A DNA stretch of 64,000 bases, taken from positions 124,001 to 188,000 of the forward strand of contig CAVVVF010000010.1 of assembly GCA_963751665.1 (NCBI GenBank), read 5' to 3'. The position numbers and the translations under genes are program-made. Below, piece by piece: positions 1-8,814 of the stretch. The stretch is from AC-69 sp963751665 (GTDB lineage: Bacteria > Actinomycetota > UBA4738 > HRBIN12). Every line of letters starts with the position of its first letter. Within the stretch, counting starts at the first letter, position 1. The notes beneath the pieces are model-generated. The model saw only the letters and a program-made list of their open reading frames with translations, made no database searches and was not told the origin of the DNA.

Positions 1-2110
1 AACATCCTCGACGCGAAGTTCGGCCAGAGCCGCACCGAGGACACCGAGTTCCTCATCGTCCATTCGGACGCGTTCACTGTCGACGACCCGCAGTTCGAGG
101 GGTTCGTCAAGGGGCTCCAGAGCCGGGTCGCGGCCCTCGACGGGAGCATCCTGGCGGCGCAGCCGGCCACGTACTACGACGTCCTCCAGCAGGCGCCCGA
201 GCAGGCCGCGGGCCTGGTCTCGGCAGGACAAGCACTACACGCTGATCCAGGTCCGGCTCAAGGACTTCGAGGACGCGACCATCCAGAAGCTCCGGGACAT
301 CGCCGCCTCGGCCCAATCGAGCGCGGACGGGTTCTCCGTGCAGGTGGCGGGCACGGGGTCGCTGAACGTCGACTTCACGAAGATCGCCGAGGAGGACCTG
401 CGAAAGGGCGAGTCGATCGGCATCGGCATCGCGCTGATCGTCCTGATCATCGTCTTCGCCTCGATCGTCGCCGCCGTCGTCCCCATCGTGATGGCGCTCT
501 TCGCCATCGCCGTGGCGCTCGGCCTGGTGGCGCTCATCGGGCAGCTCTTCAGCTTCAACCTGTTCGTCGAGAACATGGTCACGATGATCGGCCTCGCGGT
601 GGGCATCGACTACTCGTTGTTCATCGTGTCGCGCTACCGTGAGGAGCGGAAGAAGGGCTTCGCGAAGCTCGATGCCATCGGCGCCGCGGGCGCGACGGCG
701 AACCGAGCCGTCTTCTTCAGCGGCCTCACCGTCGTCCTCGCGCTGCTCGGCATGATGATCTTCCCGGCGACGATCTTCCGGTCGCTGGCCGGCGGCGCCA
801 TCCTCGTGACGATCGCCGCGCTCGGCGCATCGATGACGCTCCTCCCCGCCATCCTGGCGCTGCTCGGGGACCGCGTGAACTGGCCCCGGCTGGCCAAGCG
901 GGCCCGGATCGATTCCGACCACGACCCGCGGGGGGGCGCGTGGGACCGCCTCACACGCGGCGTCATGGCCCGGCCCGTCGTGTTCCTGCTGGCGAGCCTG
1001 CTGGTGCTGGGAGGCCTGGGCACCTTCTACTTCCAGCTGCACCGAGGGACCTCGCAGAACGTGAGCACGCTCCCGGACGACTTCCCGTCCAAGCAGGCGT
1101 TCGTCACGCTCCAGCGGGAGTTCTCAGGTGGCCTGACCGACCCGGCCAAGATCGTCATCGCCGGGAACGTCCAGTCGCCGGAGGTTCAAGCGGCCATCCA
1201 GCAACTCCAGGAAGCGATCGCGAGCGACCCGACGTTCGCTCCGAAGACCAACGTCACGACCAGCCAGGACGGAACCGCGATCGAGGTCGACGCCTACTTC
1301 CGAGGTGACCCCTCGAGCGACGCGGCCTTCCAGGGGATCCGCGATCTTCGCACCCGGATCGTGCCTTCCGCGTTCCAGGGTGTGAGCGACGTCCAGGTGC
1401 AGGTCGGCGGGAACCCGGCCTTCTTCACCGACTTCCTGGACACGGTGGGCCGGTACCAGTGGATCGTGCTGGCGTTCGTCCTGGGGCTGTCGTTCGTGCT
1501 CCTCACGGTGGTGTTCCGCTCCATCGTGCTGCCGCTCAAGGCGATCATCATGAACCTGCTCTCGGTCGGCGCCGCGTACGGGGCGCTCACGCTCGTGTTC
1601 CAGAAGGGCGTCGGGATCGGGTTCTTCAACGCCCTGGGGTTCCAGTTCCAGAAGACGCCGGCGATCGAGGCGTGGCTTCCGCTGTTCCTGTTCTCCGTGT
1701 TGTTCGGCCTGTCGATGGACTACCACGTGTTCCTGCTCACGCGGATCCGCGAGGAATACGACAAGACGCACGACAACACGGAAGCGGTGGCCTACGGTCT
1801 TCGCACGACGGCCGGCATCATCACCGGCGCGGCCCTGATCATGGTCGCGGTGTTCGCCGGGTTCGCGGCGGGGCGGCTCGGTCCGCTCCAGCAGATGGGG
1901 TTCGGCCTGGCGGTGGCCGTGTTCATGGACGCGACGATCGTCCGGACCCTGCTCGTTCCGGCCGCCATGCGTCTGCTCGGCGACGTGAACTGGTACCTGC
2001 CGAAGTGGCTCCAGTGGCTGCCGCAGATCCACGTGGAGGGCCACGAGCCGACCATGGCCCCGGTGGTCATTCCCGATCGAGAGGTGGTCAGGGTCCCGGC
2101 CGACGACTGA
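1..2110 (+). CDS. MMPL/RND-family membrane transporter, 5' end cut off, one apparent frameshift
   Basis: An MMPL-type export protein of the cytoplasmic membrane, of the family that moves lipids or other hydrophobic compounds using the proton gradient. The upstream half lies outside the window. Two transmembrane bundles are visible, each with the family signature: GLAVGIDYSLFIVSRYREE near 590-660 and GLSMDYHVFLLTRIREEY near 1710-1760, with a periplasmic loop between them. Coding from base 1 runs in one frame (NILDAKFGQSRTEDTEFL...) to about 226, then resumes one base later as DKHYTLIQVRLKDFE; one extra G in the GG at 226-227 explains this. The ATG at 338 is therefore internal, not the start. 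The substrate cannot be told. A strong terminator follows directly. Confidence 0.88.
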   Translation, partial: TSSTRSSARAAPRTPSSSSSIRTRSLSTTRSSRGSSRGSRAGSRPSTGASWRRSRPRTTTSSSRRPSRPRAWSRQDKHYTLIQVRLKDFEDATIQKLRDIAASAQSSADGFSVQVAGTGSLNVDFTKIAEEDLRKGESIGIGIALIVLIIVFASIVAAVVPIVMALFAIAVALGLVALIGQLFSFNLFVENMVTMIGLAVGIDYSLFIVSRYREERKKGFAKLDAIGAAGATANRAVFFSGLTVVLALLGMMIFPATIFRSLAGGAILVTIAALGASMTLLPAILALLGDRVNWPRLAKRARIDSDHDPRGGAWDRLTRGVMARPVVFLLASLLVLGGLGTFYFQLHRGTSQNVSTLPDDFPSKQAFVTLQREFSGGLTDPAKIVIAGNVQSPEVQAAIQQLQEAIASDPTFAPKTNVTTSQDGTAIEVDAYFRGDPSSDAAFQGIRDLRTRIVPSAFQGVSDVQVQVGGNPAFFTDFLDTVGRYQWIVLAFVLGLSFVLLTVVFRSIVLPLKAIIMNLLSVGAAYGALTLVFQKGVGIGFFNALGFQFQKTPAIEAWLPLFLFSVLFGLSMDYHVFLLTRIREEYDKTHDNTEAVAYGLRTTAGIITGAALIMVAVFAGFAAGRLGPLQQMGFGLAVAVFMDATIVRTLLVPAAMRLLGDVNWYLPKWLQWLPQIHVEGHEPTMAPVVIPDREVVRVPADD

Positions 2111-2134
2111 CGCCGACCGGGCAACCGGAGGACC

Positions 2135-2170
2135 GGACGGAGGGGGCGCCCGCGCCCCCTCCGTCCTTTT
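2135..2170. terminator. Intrinsic terminator between MMPL gene and DCC-family gene
   Basis: A perfect 15-bp inverted repeat (arms 2135-2149 and 2152-2166, rich in G and C) is followed by TTTT at 2167-2170. It lies 25 bases after the MMPL stop codon and just beyond the stop of the minus-strand DCC gene, so it can end transcription from both convergent genes, although the T run is on the plus strand only. Confidence 0.85.
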
Positions 2171-2185
2171 CGCCCAGGCGATGGC

Positions 2186-2575
2186 TCAGCCGCGCTTCCT
2201 CGCCGGGTCGACGGCGCAGCGCTGCGCCCCGAGGAACGCTCCCAGTCGTCCGCGGTGGCGGCTGGTCCAGCCGTACAGGCGGTCGGTGGTGCGGGGAAAC
2301 GTCTCGGCCAGCACGGCGAGGGGCGTGCCGCCGGGAAGGAGCCGAAGGAGGGGTGCGATGGCTCGCCCGGCCGAACGCACGCGCCCGTCCGGGGCCACGA
2401 GGTGCCATGTGGCCATCCGGCGCTCGGGGTCCATGCCGCGAAGGAGCCGAGCCGCCTCGCGGCCCTGGAGGGGAACGGCCCGGAGGCGCCCCTGCCGGTC
2501 CCAGGCCAGGAGCTTTCCGGTGGCCCATCGGCAGAAGCCGCAGTCCTCGTCATACAGCACGACCGCCCGGTCCAT
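2186..2575 (-). CDS. DCC-family thiol-disulfide oxidoreductase-like protein (DUF393)
   Basis: A 129-residue protein beginning MDRAVVLYDEDCGFCRW. The N-terminal D-E-D-C-x-x-C-x-W block is the hallmark of the DUF393/DCC family, predicted thioredoxin-fold proteins with a redox CxxC motif. The length matches the family (about 120-140 residues). Later there is an L-x-G-R-E-A-A-R-L stretch and a hydrophobic C-terminal helix, as in relatives. The actual substrate of the family is not established, so the redox role is inferred from the motif. It stands alone on the minus strand between a terminator and the divergent permease gene. No lipoprotein or TAT signal is seen. Confidence 0.8.
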   Translation of the reverse strand: MDRAVVLYDEDCGFCRWATGKLLAWDRQGRLRAVPLQGREAARLLRGMDPERRMATWHLVAPDGRVRSAGRAIAPLLRLLPGGTPLAVLAETFPRTTDRLYGWTSRHRGRLGAFLGAQRCAVDPARKRG

Positions 2576-2623
2576 GGCGATTCCAGGCTATCGCCGTGCG
2601 GCTACACGAGGTCCGCTGCTCGC

Positions 2624-2653
2624 TTGGCCCCAGAGGCCGCTGCGGCGCATAAT
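2624..2653 (+). promoter_or_regulatory. Candidate sigma70-type promoter for the APC permease
   Basis: TTGGCC (2624-2629) and CATAAT (2648-2653) are separated by 18 bases. The predicted start point lies about 24 bases before the ATG at 2684, which has a strong AGGAGG ribosome site at 2672-2677. This is a pattern match only. Confidence 0.35.
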
Positions 2654-2683
2654 CCGGCGATCCATCGAAACAGGAGGGCTGTG

Positions 2684-4198
2684 ATGGACTCGTCGTCGCG
2701 CACGACCTCGCCGGGGTCTTCCCCGCCCGCGAACGAGCTCGCGCGGGGGGCCATCGGGCTCCGCGAGGTGCTGTTCCAGTCGATCACGCACATGGCGCCG
2801 GCCGCGGCCGTGGCCATCACCATCGTGATCGGGGCCAACTTCGCCGGGGGGGCCGAGCCGCTCTCCGTGATCTTCGCCCTGGTGGGCTGCCTCCTGGTGG
2901 CCATCTCCATCGGGCAGCTGGCCAAGCACCTGCCGTCGGCCGGCGGCTTCTACACCTACACGGCACGGGGCCTGCACCCGACGGTTGGGTTCCTGGTGGC
3001 GTGGGGCTACGCGTTCGTGGAGCCGCTGATCGCCCCTGCCCTGTACATGGTCTTCGCCGGGGTGGTGGCCGGGACCCTACGGGACGAGTTCGGTTGGAAC
3101 TTCGGCATCTGGTGGGTCGTCGCCGCGCTGGCCGCCGCGGTCCTGGTCTTCCTGCTCGGGTACTTCGGGATCCAGATCAGTGCTCGGATCGGCACGCTGC
3201 TCGGACTGTTCGAGATCGGCGTGTTCGCCGTCCTCGCCGTGTGGTTGATCGTGAAGGCGGGCGACAAGAACACGCTGGAGGTGTTCGGCACGAAGTACGC
3301 GACCGTGGAAGGGTTCACGGGCATCTCGGGGGTGATCGCCGGCTCCGTCTACACGATCCTGGCCTTCATCGGGTTCGAGGCGGCGGCGCCGCTCGCCGAG
3401 GAGGCCAGGGATCCGCGACGGACGATCGGGCGGGCCGTCGTCTACTCGTGCATCGGGATCGGGATCTTCTACATCCTCACCACCTATGCCTCGACAGTGT
3501 TCTTCGGCCCCGCCCGGTACGCCGGGTTCCCCGCAGCGGGCGGCGGCAACCCCTGGGATGCGCTCGCACGGATGGTGTGGGGCGCGGGGTGGGTGTTGGT
3601 GTTCCTGGCCATCGCCAACTCGGCCATCGCCAACGCGAACGCCGGCTCCAACGCCGCGACGCGAACCCTGTATGCGATGGGCCGGATCCGCCTGCTGCCA
3701 GCCATCCTGCAGCGGACCCATCCGCGGTATCGCTCACCGCACATGGCGGTGTTCGTTCAGCTGGTGATCGGGGTGGGCGTGGCCCTGTGGCTCGGAGCCC
3801 AGTACAACAACCCGTTCACGGTGTTCGGGATCCTGGGGACGATCATCGGCGTGGTCGTGATCGCCATCTACATGCTCGTCAACCTGGCCTGTCTCGTCTA
3901 CTACCTGAGGGAGCGGCCGAGCGAGTTCAACTGGTTCCTGCACGGGGTGGTCCCCATCGCCGGCATCGCCGCGTTCGTGCCGGCCTTCCTGGTGGCCATC
4001 GGGGTCGGAGGCTCGGTGCTGAGCTTCATCGCCCCCCTGACCTATCCGTTCAACGTGGCGGGCCCGGTCGTGGGCATCTGGTACGCCATCGGGATCGTGT
4101 ACCTGATCTATCTGTCCGCGAGGGCTCCGCAGCGGCTGAAGGACACGGCGAAGGTGTTCATCGAAGAAGAGGTGGCGGAGGTGTCGGCGCCGGTCTGA
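2684..4198 (+). CDS. APC-superfamily amino acid permease
   Basis: A 504-residue integral membrane protein of the amino acid-polyamine-organocation superfamily, which imports amino acids or amines by proton symport. About twelve hydrophobic segments can be followed from THMAPAAAVAITIVIGANF to the C-terminal GIWYAIGIVYLIYL. The family motifs are visible: a P-S-A-G-G-F-Y-T-Y block in helix 2-3, and GFEAAAPLAEEARDPRRTIGRAV in the helix 6-7 region. The start at 2684 is chosen because AGGAGG lies 6 bases upstream and it gives the usual N terminus; an open frame continues further upstream without this support. The acetamidase gene follows after 35 bases, so the two may form an operon for uptake and use of an amide or amine. 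The substrate is not identifiable. Confidence 0.87.
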   Translation: MDSSSRTTSPGSSPPANELARGAIGLREVLFQSITHMAPAAAVAITIVIGANFAGGAEPLSVIFALVGCLLVAISIGQLAKHLPSAGGFYTYTARGLHPTVGFLVAWGYAFVEPLIAPALYMVFAGVVAGTLRDEFGWNFGIWWVVAALAAAVLVFLLGYFGIQISARIGTLLGLFEIGVFAVLAVWLIVKAGDKNTLEVFGTKYATVEGFTGISGVIAGSVYTILAFIGFEAAAPLAEEARDPRRTIGRAVVYSCIGIGIFYILTTYASTVFFGPARYAGFPAAGGGNPWDALARMVWGAGWVLVFLAIANSAIANANAGSNAATRTLYAMGRIRLLPAILQRTHPRYRSPHMAVFVQLVIGVGVALWLGAQYNNPFTVFGILGTIIGVVVIAIYMLVNLACLVYYLRERPSEFNWFLHGVVPIAGIAAFVPAFLVAIGVGGSVLSFIAPLTYPFNVAGPVVGIWYAIGIVYLIYLSARAPQRLKDTAKVFIEEEVAEVSAPV

Positions 4199-4233
4199 CC
4201 GGCGCCGACATCTTCACGCGGGCAGGAGGCGCC

Positions 4234-5244
4234 ATGGACGTCGTCACGTACCGGCCCCATCCCTCGGAGTTCGCCTGGACCTTCGGCGGCGTCCCGCCGG
4301 TGCGGAAGGTGAAACCCGGCGACGTGCTCGAGCTGTGGACCGAGGACGCCTTCGGGGGCAAGGTCCGGACGGTCGACGACGTGGTCTCCAGGGTCATCGA
4401 GTTCCCGTTCGTGAACCCGCAGACCGGGCCGTTCCACGTGGAGGGTGCGGAGCCAGGCGACACGCTCGCCGTCCATTTCGTCTCGATCGAGCCCTCGCGG
4501 GACTGGGCCGCATCGTGCACCGTCCCGCTGTTCGGCGCCCTGACGTCGACCCACCAGACGGCGACGCTCCAGGAACCGCTGCCGGAGGTCGTGTGGATCT
4601 ACGAGGTGGACGCGGCGAAGCGGACGGTCACCTACCGGGCCCGGGCCGGCGGGTACGCCGTCGAGCTCCCGTTGGACCCGATGCACGGAACGGTGGGAGT
4701 GGCTCCGGCGTCGTTCGAGGCTCGGTCCTCGCTCGTCCCCGACGCTCACGGCGGCAACATGGACACGCCCGAGATGCGGGCCGGCGCGACGTGTTACCTG
4801 GGGGTGAACGTCGAAGGCGCCCTGTTCTCGATCGGGGACGGCCACTGCCGGCAGGGGGAGGGCGAGACGTGCGGCGTGGCAGTTGAGGCGGCCATGGACA
4901 CCGTCATCGCCATCGACCTGGTCAAGGGGCGGGCCACACCCTGGCCGCGTGTGGAGAACGACTCGCACGTCATGTCCACGGGCTCCGCCCGGCCCCTGGA
5001 GGACGCCTTTCGCATCGCGCACGTGGACATGGTCTCGTGGCTGTGCGAGGAGTACGGGTTCGAGACGCTCGACGCCTACCAGTTCCTCACGCAAGTCTCT
5101 GAGAGCCCCGTGGCGAACGTGTGCGACCCCAACTACACCTTCGTGACGAAGGTGGCAAAGCGGTACCTGCCCCGCGGTGACGCGTACGGCGGCATGCATG
5201 GCCGGCTGAACGAGGTGGCCGAGGCGTACCGCCGGGGACGGTAG
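4234..5244 (+). CDS. Acetamidase/formamidase-family amidohydrolase
   Basis: A 336-residue protein of the acetamidase/formamidase (FmdA_AmdA) family, which hydrolyses short amides to the acid and ammonia in the cytoplasm. Family blocks visible are the N-terminal GDVLELWTEDAFGG, NPQTGPFHVEGAEPGDTLAVHFVSIEP, the HGGNMDTPEMRAGAT block with conserved His and Asp, and GDGHCRQGEGETCGVAVEAAM. ATG 4234 is preceded by a GGAGG element. It directly follows the APC permease, suggesting paired uptake and hydrolysis of an amide nitrogen source. The choice between formamide, acetamide and other amides cannot be made from sequence. Confidence 0.87.
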   Translation: MDVVTYRPHPSEFAWTFGGVPPVRKVKPGDVLELWTEDAFGGKVRTVDDVVSRVIEFPFVNPQTGPFHVEGAEPGDTLAVHFVSIEPSRDWAASCTVPLFGALTSTHQTATLQEPLPEVVWIYEVDAAKRTVTYRARAGGYAVELPLDPMHGTVGVAPASFEARSSLVPDAHGGNMDTPEMRAGATCYLGVNVEGALFSIGDGHCRQGEGETCGVAVEAAMDTVIAIDLVKGRATPWPRVENDSHVMSTGSARPLEDAFRIAHVDMVSWLCEEYGFETLDAYQFLTQVSESPVANVCDPNYTFVTKVAKRYLPRGDAYGGMHGRLNEVAEAYRRGR

Positions 5245-5266
5245 CCGCCGAGCGGTGGCTGAAGCC

Positions 5267-5473
5267 CTAGGAGTAGCGGCTGCGGCGCTCGAGCTCGCGG
5301 CGGAACCGGTACACGCGGTACCGGAACCAGTAGTAGGCGAACATCGACAGGAACGCGATCGTGAGCAGGATCGCCAGCGTGATCACGAGCGCCGTCTTCA
5401 GCACGATGCCGAGGATGCCGAAGACCGCGGCCAGCAGGAGCAGGATGAGGATGAAGACGAACATGGAACTCAT
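5267..5473 (-). CDS. Small two-helix membrane protein, coupled to the alpha/beta hydrolase
   Basis: A 68-residue protein, MSSMFVFILILLLL..., with two consecutive hydrophobic helices (about residues 4-25 and 28-47) and a very basic tail RYRVYRFRRELERRSRYS. Its ATG overlaps the TGA of the upstream hydrolase in an ATGA, and a GGGAGG element lies inside the end of the hydrolase gene, so translation is probably coupled. I do not recognise a family; the basic tail after the helices suggests a cytoplasmic C terminus. Residue composition and RBS support that it is real. Confidence 0.68.
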   Translation of the reverse strand: MSSMFVFILILLLLAAVFGILGIVLKTALVITLAILLTIAFLSMFAYYWFRYRVYRFRRELERRSRYS

Positions 5474-6333
5474 CCTACGACCTCCCGGGCGAACCGTTCG
5501 ATGCGCTCGGCCACTGCGTCTGGGCGCTGGATGGGGATGTCGTGGATTCCTTCGATCCACTCGAACCGCACGGGCTTGTCGATGGCCTTCACCACCTCCG
5601 CCGCCCGCTCCTTCTCCTCCATGAACCCGGCCGAATCGGCCTCCCCCGGGGCCGAGCGCACCGCCAGGACCAGCGTGGGCACCCGTACACGCCGAAGGCG
5701 GCCCTGCGCGTCCTGCTCCCACAGCGCTCGCAGGATCCGAAGGTGGTTGGCCCTGGACAGCCGGGGATGGATGTCGCCGTTGCGGTCCACGCGCATCAGC
5801 GACAGGAACACCACCTCCACCTCGGGCGTGATCTCGACGGCCCCTCGCGTGAAGTTGCGCATGCCGGCGCGGAACTGCTCGAGCGACATCCCCTTCAGCT
5901 GCGGCGGGGCCAGCATCGTGCGGGCCGTCCGCCAGTCCATCCGGTCGCGCATCGACAGGAAGCCGCCGTCGAGTAGGACATCGCCCGAGACCAGCCGGGG
6001 CCGGTCCACGGCGAGCTGGAGGGCCACGTTGGCTCCCCAGGAGTGGCCGACCACCACCGGCCGTCCCAGCCTGAGCGCTCGGATCACGGCGGCGGCGTCG
6101 GCGATCAGCCGGTCGAACCCGTAGCCGCTCGATGGTTTGCCCGACAGGCCGTGGCCCCGCTGGTCGTACGCGACGACGCGGAACCGCGGCGCCAGGCGGG
6201 GCGCCACCAGATCCCAGATGTGCGAGGAGGAGGCCAGGCCGTGCAGGAGCAGGATCGACGGCCCCTGGCCCGGCCACTCCCGAACCGCCAGCCGGACGCC
6301 GCCGTCCCCCTTCACCGTGTGTGACTCGACCAT
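5470..6333 (-). CDS. Alpha/beta-fold hydrolase
   Basis: A 287-residue alpha/beta hydrolase. It shows the oxyanion segment LLLHGLASSSHIWD (about 28-41), the YDQRGHGLSG strand (56-64), the nucleophile elbow G-H-S-W-G with Ser98, and a C-terminal catalytic His264 in EGIHDIPIQRPDAV. The acid residue is not assigned with confidence. There is no signal peptide, so it acts in the cytoplasm. A small membrane protein is encoded immediately downstream with an ATGA overlap. Substrates of this family range from esters to C-C bonds and haloalkanes; nothing here fixes the substrate. Confidence 0.85.
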   Translation of the reverse strand: MVESHTVKGDGGVRLAVREWPGQGPSILLLHGLASSSHIWDLVAPRLAPRFRVVAYDQRGHGLSGKPSSGYGFDRLIADAAAVIRALRLGRPVVVGHSWGANVALQLAVDRPRLVSGDVLLDGGFLSMRDRMDWRTARTMLAPPQLKGMSLEQFRAGMRNFTRGAVEITPEVEVVFLSLMRVDRNGDIHPRLSRANHLRILRALWEQDAQGRLRRVRVPTLVLAVRSAPGEADSAGFMEEKERAAEVVKAIDKPVRFEWIEGIHDIPIQRPDAVAERIERFAREVVG

Positions 6334-6403
6334 CGGGCGAGCCTATCGCGGGCCGCTCGGCGCGGCGTATGCTCCGGCCGTTCGCCGGGTGAAGGAGGCC
6401 GAG

Positions 6404-6691
6404 GTGTTCGGGACCGTGGGTCGGATGAAGGTGAAGCCGGGAAAGATGGACGAGCTCGTTCGTCTGATGACCGATTCGGAAGGGGCGAATGCCAAGGGCT
6501 TCCGGTTCTCCAGCCTCCTCGTGGCCGACGAGGGCAATGAGGCCGTCGTGACGGTCATCTTCGAGGACAAGGACTCGTACTTCGCCATGGTCCACGACCC
6601 CAAGACCGACGAGAACTTCGGCAAGATCATGGCGCTCCTCGAGGGCGAGCCGTCGTGGACCGACGGCGAGTGGCACACGACGTCGGCGTAA
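6404..6691 (+). CDS. Small ABM/dimeric alpha-beta barrel protein
   Basis: A 95-residue protein starting with FGTVGRMKVKPGKMDELVRLM. The alternation of a beta strand, an amphipathic helix and later strands (FRFSSLLVADEGNEAVVTVIFEDKDSYFAMVHDP) fits the dimeric alpha-beta barrel fold of ABM-type proteins, which include small monooxygenases and many proteins of unknown role. GTG 6404 is preferred because AAGGAGG lies 5 bases upstream; an ATG at 6425 would remove the first strand. The aldehyde dehydrogenase gene follows 46 bases later, so co-transcription is possible. Confidence 0.68.
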   Translation: MFGTVGRMKVKPGKMDELVRLMTDSEGANAKGFRFSSLLVADEGNEAVVTVIFEDKDSYFAMVHDPKTDENFGKIMALLEGEPSWTDGEWHTTSA

Positions 6692-6737
6692 CCTCCGGTA
6701 CCCTACCGGTGACCTGATCATCCCTGGAGGGATACCC

Positions 6738-8189
6738 GTGGCGGAGCAGCTCCAGAACTACATCGACGGCGCGTGGGTCGATGCCGTCGACGGCGAGCGG
6801 TTCGACGTGTTCAACCCGGCGACCGGCGAGGTTTTGGCCACGGCGCCCCACTCCAAGCAGGCGGACGCCGACCGGGCCGTCGACGCCGCGCGCCGCACGT
6901 TCGACGAGGGGACGTGGTGGCCTCGCACCAGCGAGCGCGAGCGGGGTCGCATCCTCCTTCGGGCGGCCGAGATCGTGCGCCGGGAGCGCGACCGGCTGGC
7001 CGAGATGGAGGCCCTGGACAGCGGTAAGCCCATCGGCGAGGCCCGGGAGGACATCGACGAGGTCGCCTTCATGTTCGAGTACTTCGGCGGGTGGGCCACC
7101 AAGATCGACGGCGAGATTCCCCCGGTCGGGCCCGACGCGATGACGCTCGTGGTGAAGGAGCCCATGGGCGTGGCCGTCTGCATCACGCCGTGGAACTACC
7201 CGATGATGATGGCCACGCAGAAGGTGGCCCCCGCGCTCGCGGCGGGGTGCACCGTCATCCTCAAGCCGCCGGAGCAGACCCCGATGACGCCGCTCGAGAT
7301 CCCCAAGATCCTGGAGGAGGCCGGCCTCCCCGCCGGCGTGCTGAACGTGATCACCGGGTTCGGCGAGACTGCCGGCGCGCCGCTCGTGGCCAGCCCCTTG
7401 GTCGACAAAGTGGGGTTCACCGGCTCCCGCGACGTGGGCAAGATCATCATGAAGGCCGGCGCCGACACGCTGAAGCGCGTCACGCTCGAGCTGGGCGGCA
7501 AGTCGCCGAACATCGTGTTCGCCGACGCCGAGTTCGACGCGGCCATGGAGGGCTCGGCGAACGGGATCTTCTGGAACCAGGGGGAGATCTGTTCGGCCGG
7601 CTCCCGCGTGTTCGTGGAGAAGCCCATCTATGACGACGCGCTGTCGGCGCTGTCGGAGCACGCCCGGAACGTGCGCCTGGGGTCCCCGCTCGACGAGGAC
7701 ACCACGATGGGGCCGCTCGTCTCCCAGGAGCAGCGGGAGCGGGTGGAGAGGTACATCGAGGTGGGGCAGAACGAGGCCAAGCTCGCGGTGATGGGCGAGC
7801 GGCCGAGCGACCCCAAGCTGGCCATGGGGTACTACGTGCCGCCCACGATCTTCGCCGACGTCAAGAACGACGCCAGGATCGCGCGGGAGGAGATCTTTGG
7901 CCCGGTGATGTCGGTCATCCCGTTCACGGACGTGGACGAGGTCATCCGGCTGTCGAACGACAACGACTACGGCCTGGCCGCCGCGGTGTGGACCAGGGAC
8001 ATCAAGAAGGCCATCAACACCGCGCGGGCGCTCAGGGCCGGGATCGTGTGGATCAACGACACGCAGCCGGCCCCTACCGAGATGCCGTGGGGCGGCTACA
8101 AGCAGTCGGGGATCGGCAGGGAGCTCGGCAAGGATGGCGTCGAGGACTACCTGGAGAAGAAGTCGATCTACATCAACCTGGCCGAGTAG
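6738..8189 (+). CDS. NAD(P)-dependent aldehyde dehydrogenase
   Basis: A 483-residue aldehyde dehydrogenase that oxidises an aldehyde to its acid. Visible are the PWNYP motif with Asn153, the general base Glu251 in VTLELGGKSPN, the nucleophile Cys285 in NQGEICSAGSR, and the EEIFGPV motif near residue 385. The length is standard. GTG 6738 is preceded by CTGGAGGGA. It resembles the betaine-aldehyde/gamma-aminobutyraldehyde group (GGYKQSGIGRELG C terminus), which would suit a neighbourhood with choline and polyamine genes, but the substrate is not fixed by these motifs. A short inverted repeat CCGGTA-CCC-TACCGG lies at 6695-6709, upstream of the gene. Confidence 0.92.
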   Translation: MAEQLQNYIDGAWVDAVDGERFDVFNPATGEVLATAPHSKQADADRAVDAARRTFDEGTWWPRTSERERGRILLRAAEIVRRERDRLAEMEALDSGKPIGEAREDIDEVAFMFEYFGGWATKIDGEIPPVGPDAMTLVVKEPMGVAVCITPWNYPMMMATQKVAPALAAGCTVILKPPEQTPMTPLEIPKILEEAGLPAGVLNVITGFGETAGAPLVASPLVDKVGFTGSRDVGKIIMKAGADTLKRVTLELGGKSPNIVFADAEFDAAMEGSANGIFWNQGEICSAGSRVFVEKPIYDDALSALSEHARNVRLGSPLDEDTTMGPLVSQEQRERVERYIEVGQNEAKLAVMGERPSDPKLAMGYYVPPTIFADVKNDARIAREEIFGPVMSVIPFTDVDEVIRLSNDNDYGLAAAVWTRDIKKAINTARALRAGIVWINDTQPAPTEMPWGGYKQSGIGRELGKDGVEDYLEKKSIYINLAE

Positions 8190-8201
8190 TCTCGGCCGGC
8201 T

Positions 8202-8624
8202 TCAACGCGCAGCGCGGACGCGCTCGAGGATCACCACGGGGATGACTCGGCTCGTCTTGCGTTCGTAGCCGGCGAAGCCCGGGTTCCGGCGCTTCTGCTC
8301 CTCCCAGATGCGCTCCCGCTCCTCGGCCTCCGCGACCCGCGCCTTGACGGCGACGGTCTCGTCGCCCACCTCGATCGTCACCTCGGGGTTCGCGATCAGG
8401 TTGTGGTACCAGTCGGGGTTCGTCGGTGCCGCGCCCTTCGAGGCGAAGACCGCGTACCCTCCGTCGAGCTCCTGGTACGCGAGCGGGTTCACTCGCTCGA
8501 TGCCGGTCTTCGCGCCGCGGTGGTGCAGCAGCAGGAGGGGCTGGCTGCCGAAACTCGCCACCCGGCCGCCGTTCTTGCGGAACTCCTCGACGATCCCCTG
8601 GTTCCAGTCCCTCACTTCGGGCAC
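8202..8624 (-). CDS. F420/deazaflavin-dependent nitroreductase-family oxidoreductase
   Basis: A 140-residue protein of the deazaflavin-dependent nitroreductase (Ddn-like) family, a split-barrel flavin-type fold that binds coenzyme F420. The family signature is clear: PLLLLHHRGAKTGIERVNPLAY, then a core GGYAVFASKGAAPTNPDWYHNLIANPEVTIEVGDETVAVKARVA, and a C-terminal ERERIWEEQKRRNPGFAGYERKTSRVIPVVILERV. Its presence suggests an F420-making organism. It lies divergent from potA, with 190 bases between them, and 3' to the convergent aldehyde dehydrogenase. The physiological substrate is unknown. Confidence 0.85.
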   Translation of the reverse strand: MPEVRDWNQGIVEEFRKNGGRVASFGSQPLLLLHHRGAKTGIERVNPLAYQELDGGYAVFASKGAAPTNPDWYHNLIANPEVTIEVGDETVAVKARVAEAEERERIWEEQKRRNPGFAGYERKTSRVIPVVILERVRAAR

Positions 8625-8814
8625 GCTTCGCTCCTCTGTTGATCGCTCCGCTCGTCTGTCAGTGTCAACTACAACGACGAGGTAGCCGAGCCCATTCCCG
8701 CCAGACGCCGCTCCGCGCGCCGCCGGCTCGCCGGCGGCTGTTCGCGAACCCTCCGTCGTTACGATCCGGGCGGTCGGGCGTGACGAGGGCGTCCTGCGCT
8801 ATCCTCCGCCTGCC

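Noticed and set aside
107..1042. Long minus-strand open frame opposite the MMPL gene
   Set aside because: Its translation is low-complexity Arg/Asp/His/Glu-rich, as expected from the complement of GC-rich codons, with no ribosome site or family motif. Similar shadows at 1124-2044, 4108-5199, 13666-16278, 54882-56897 and 61251-62990 were dropped for the same reason.
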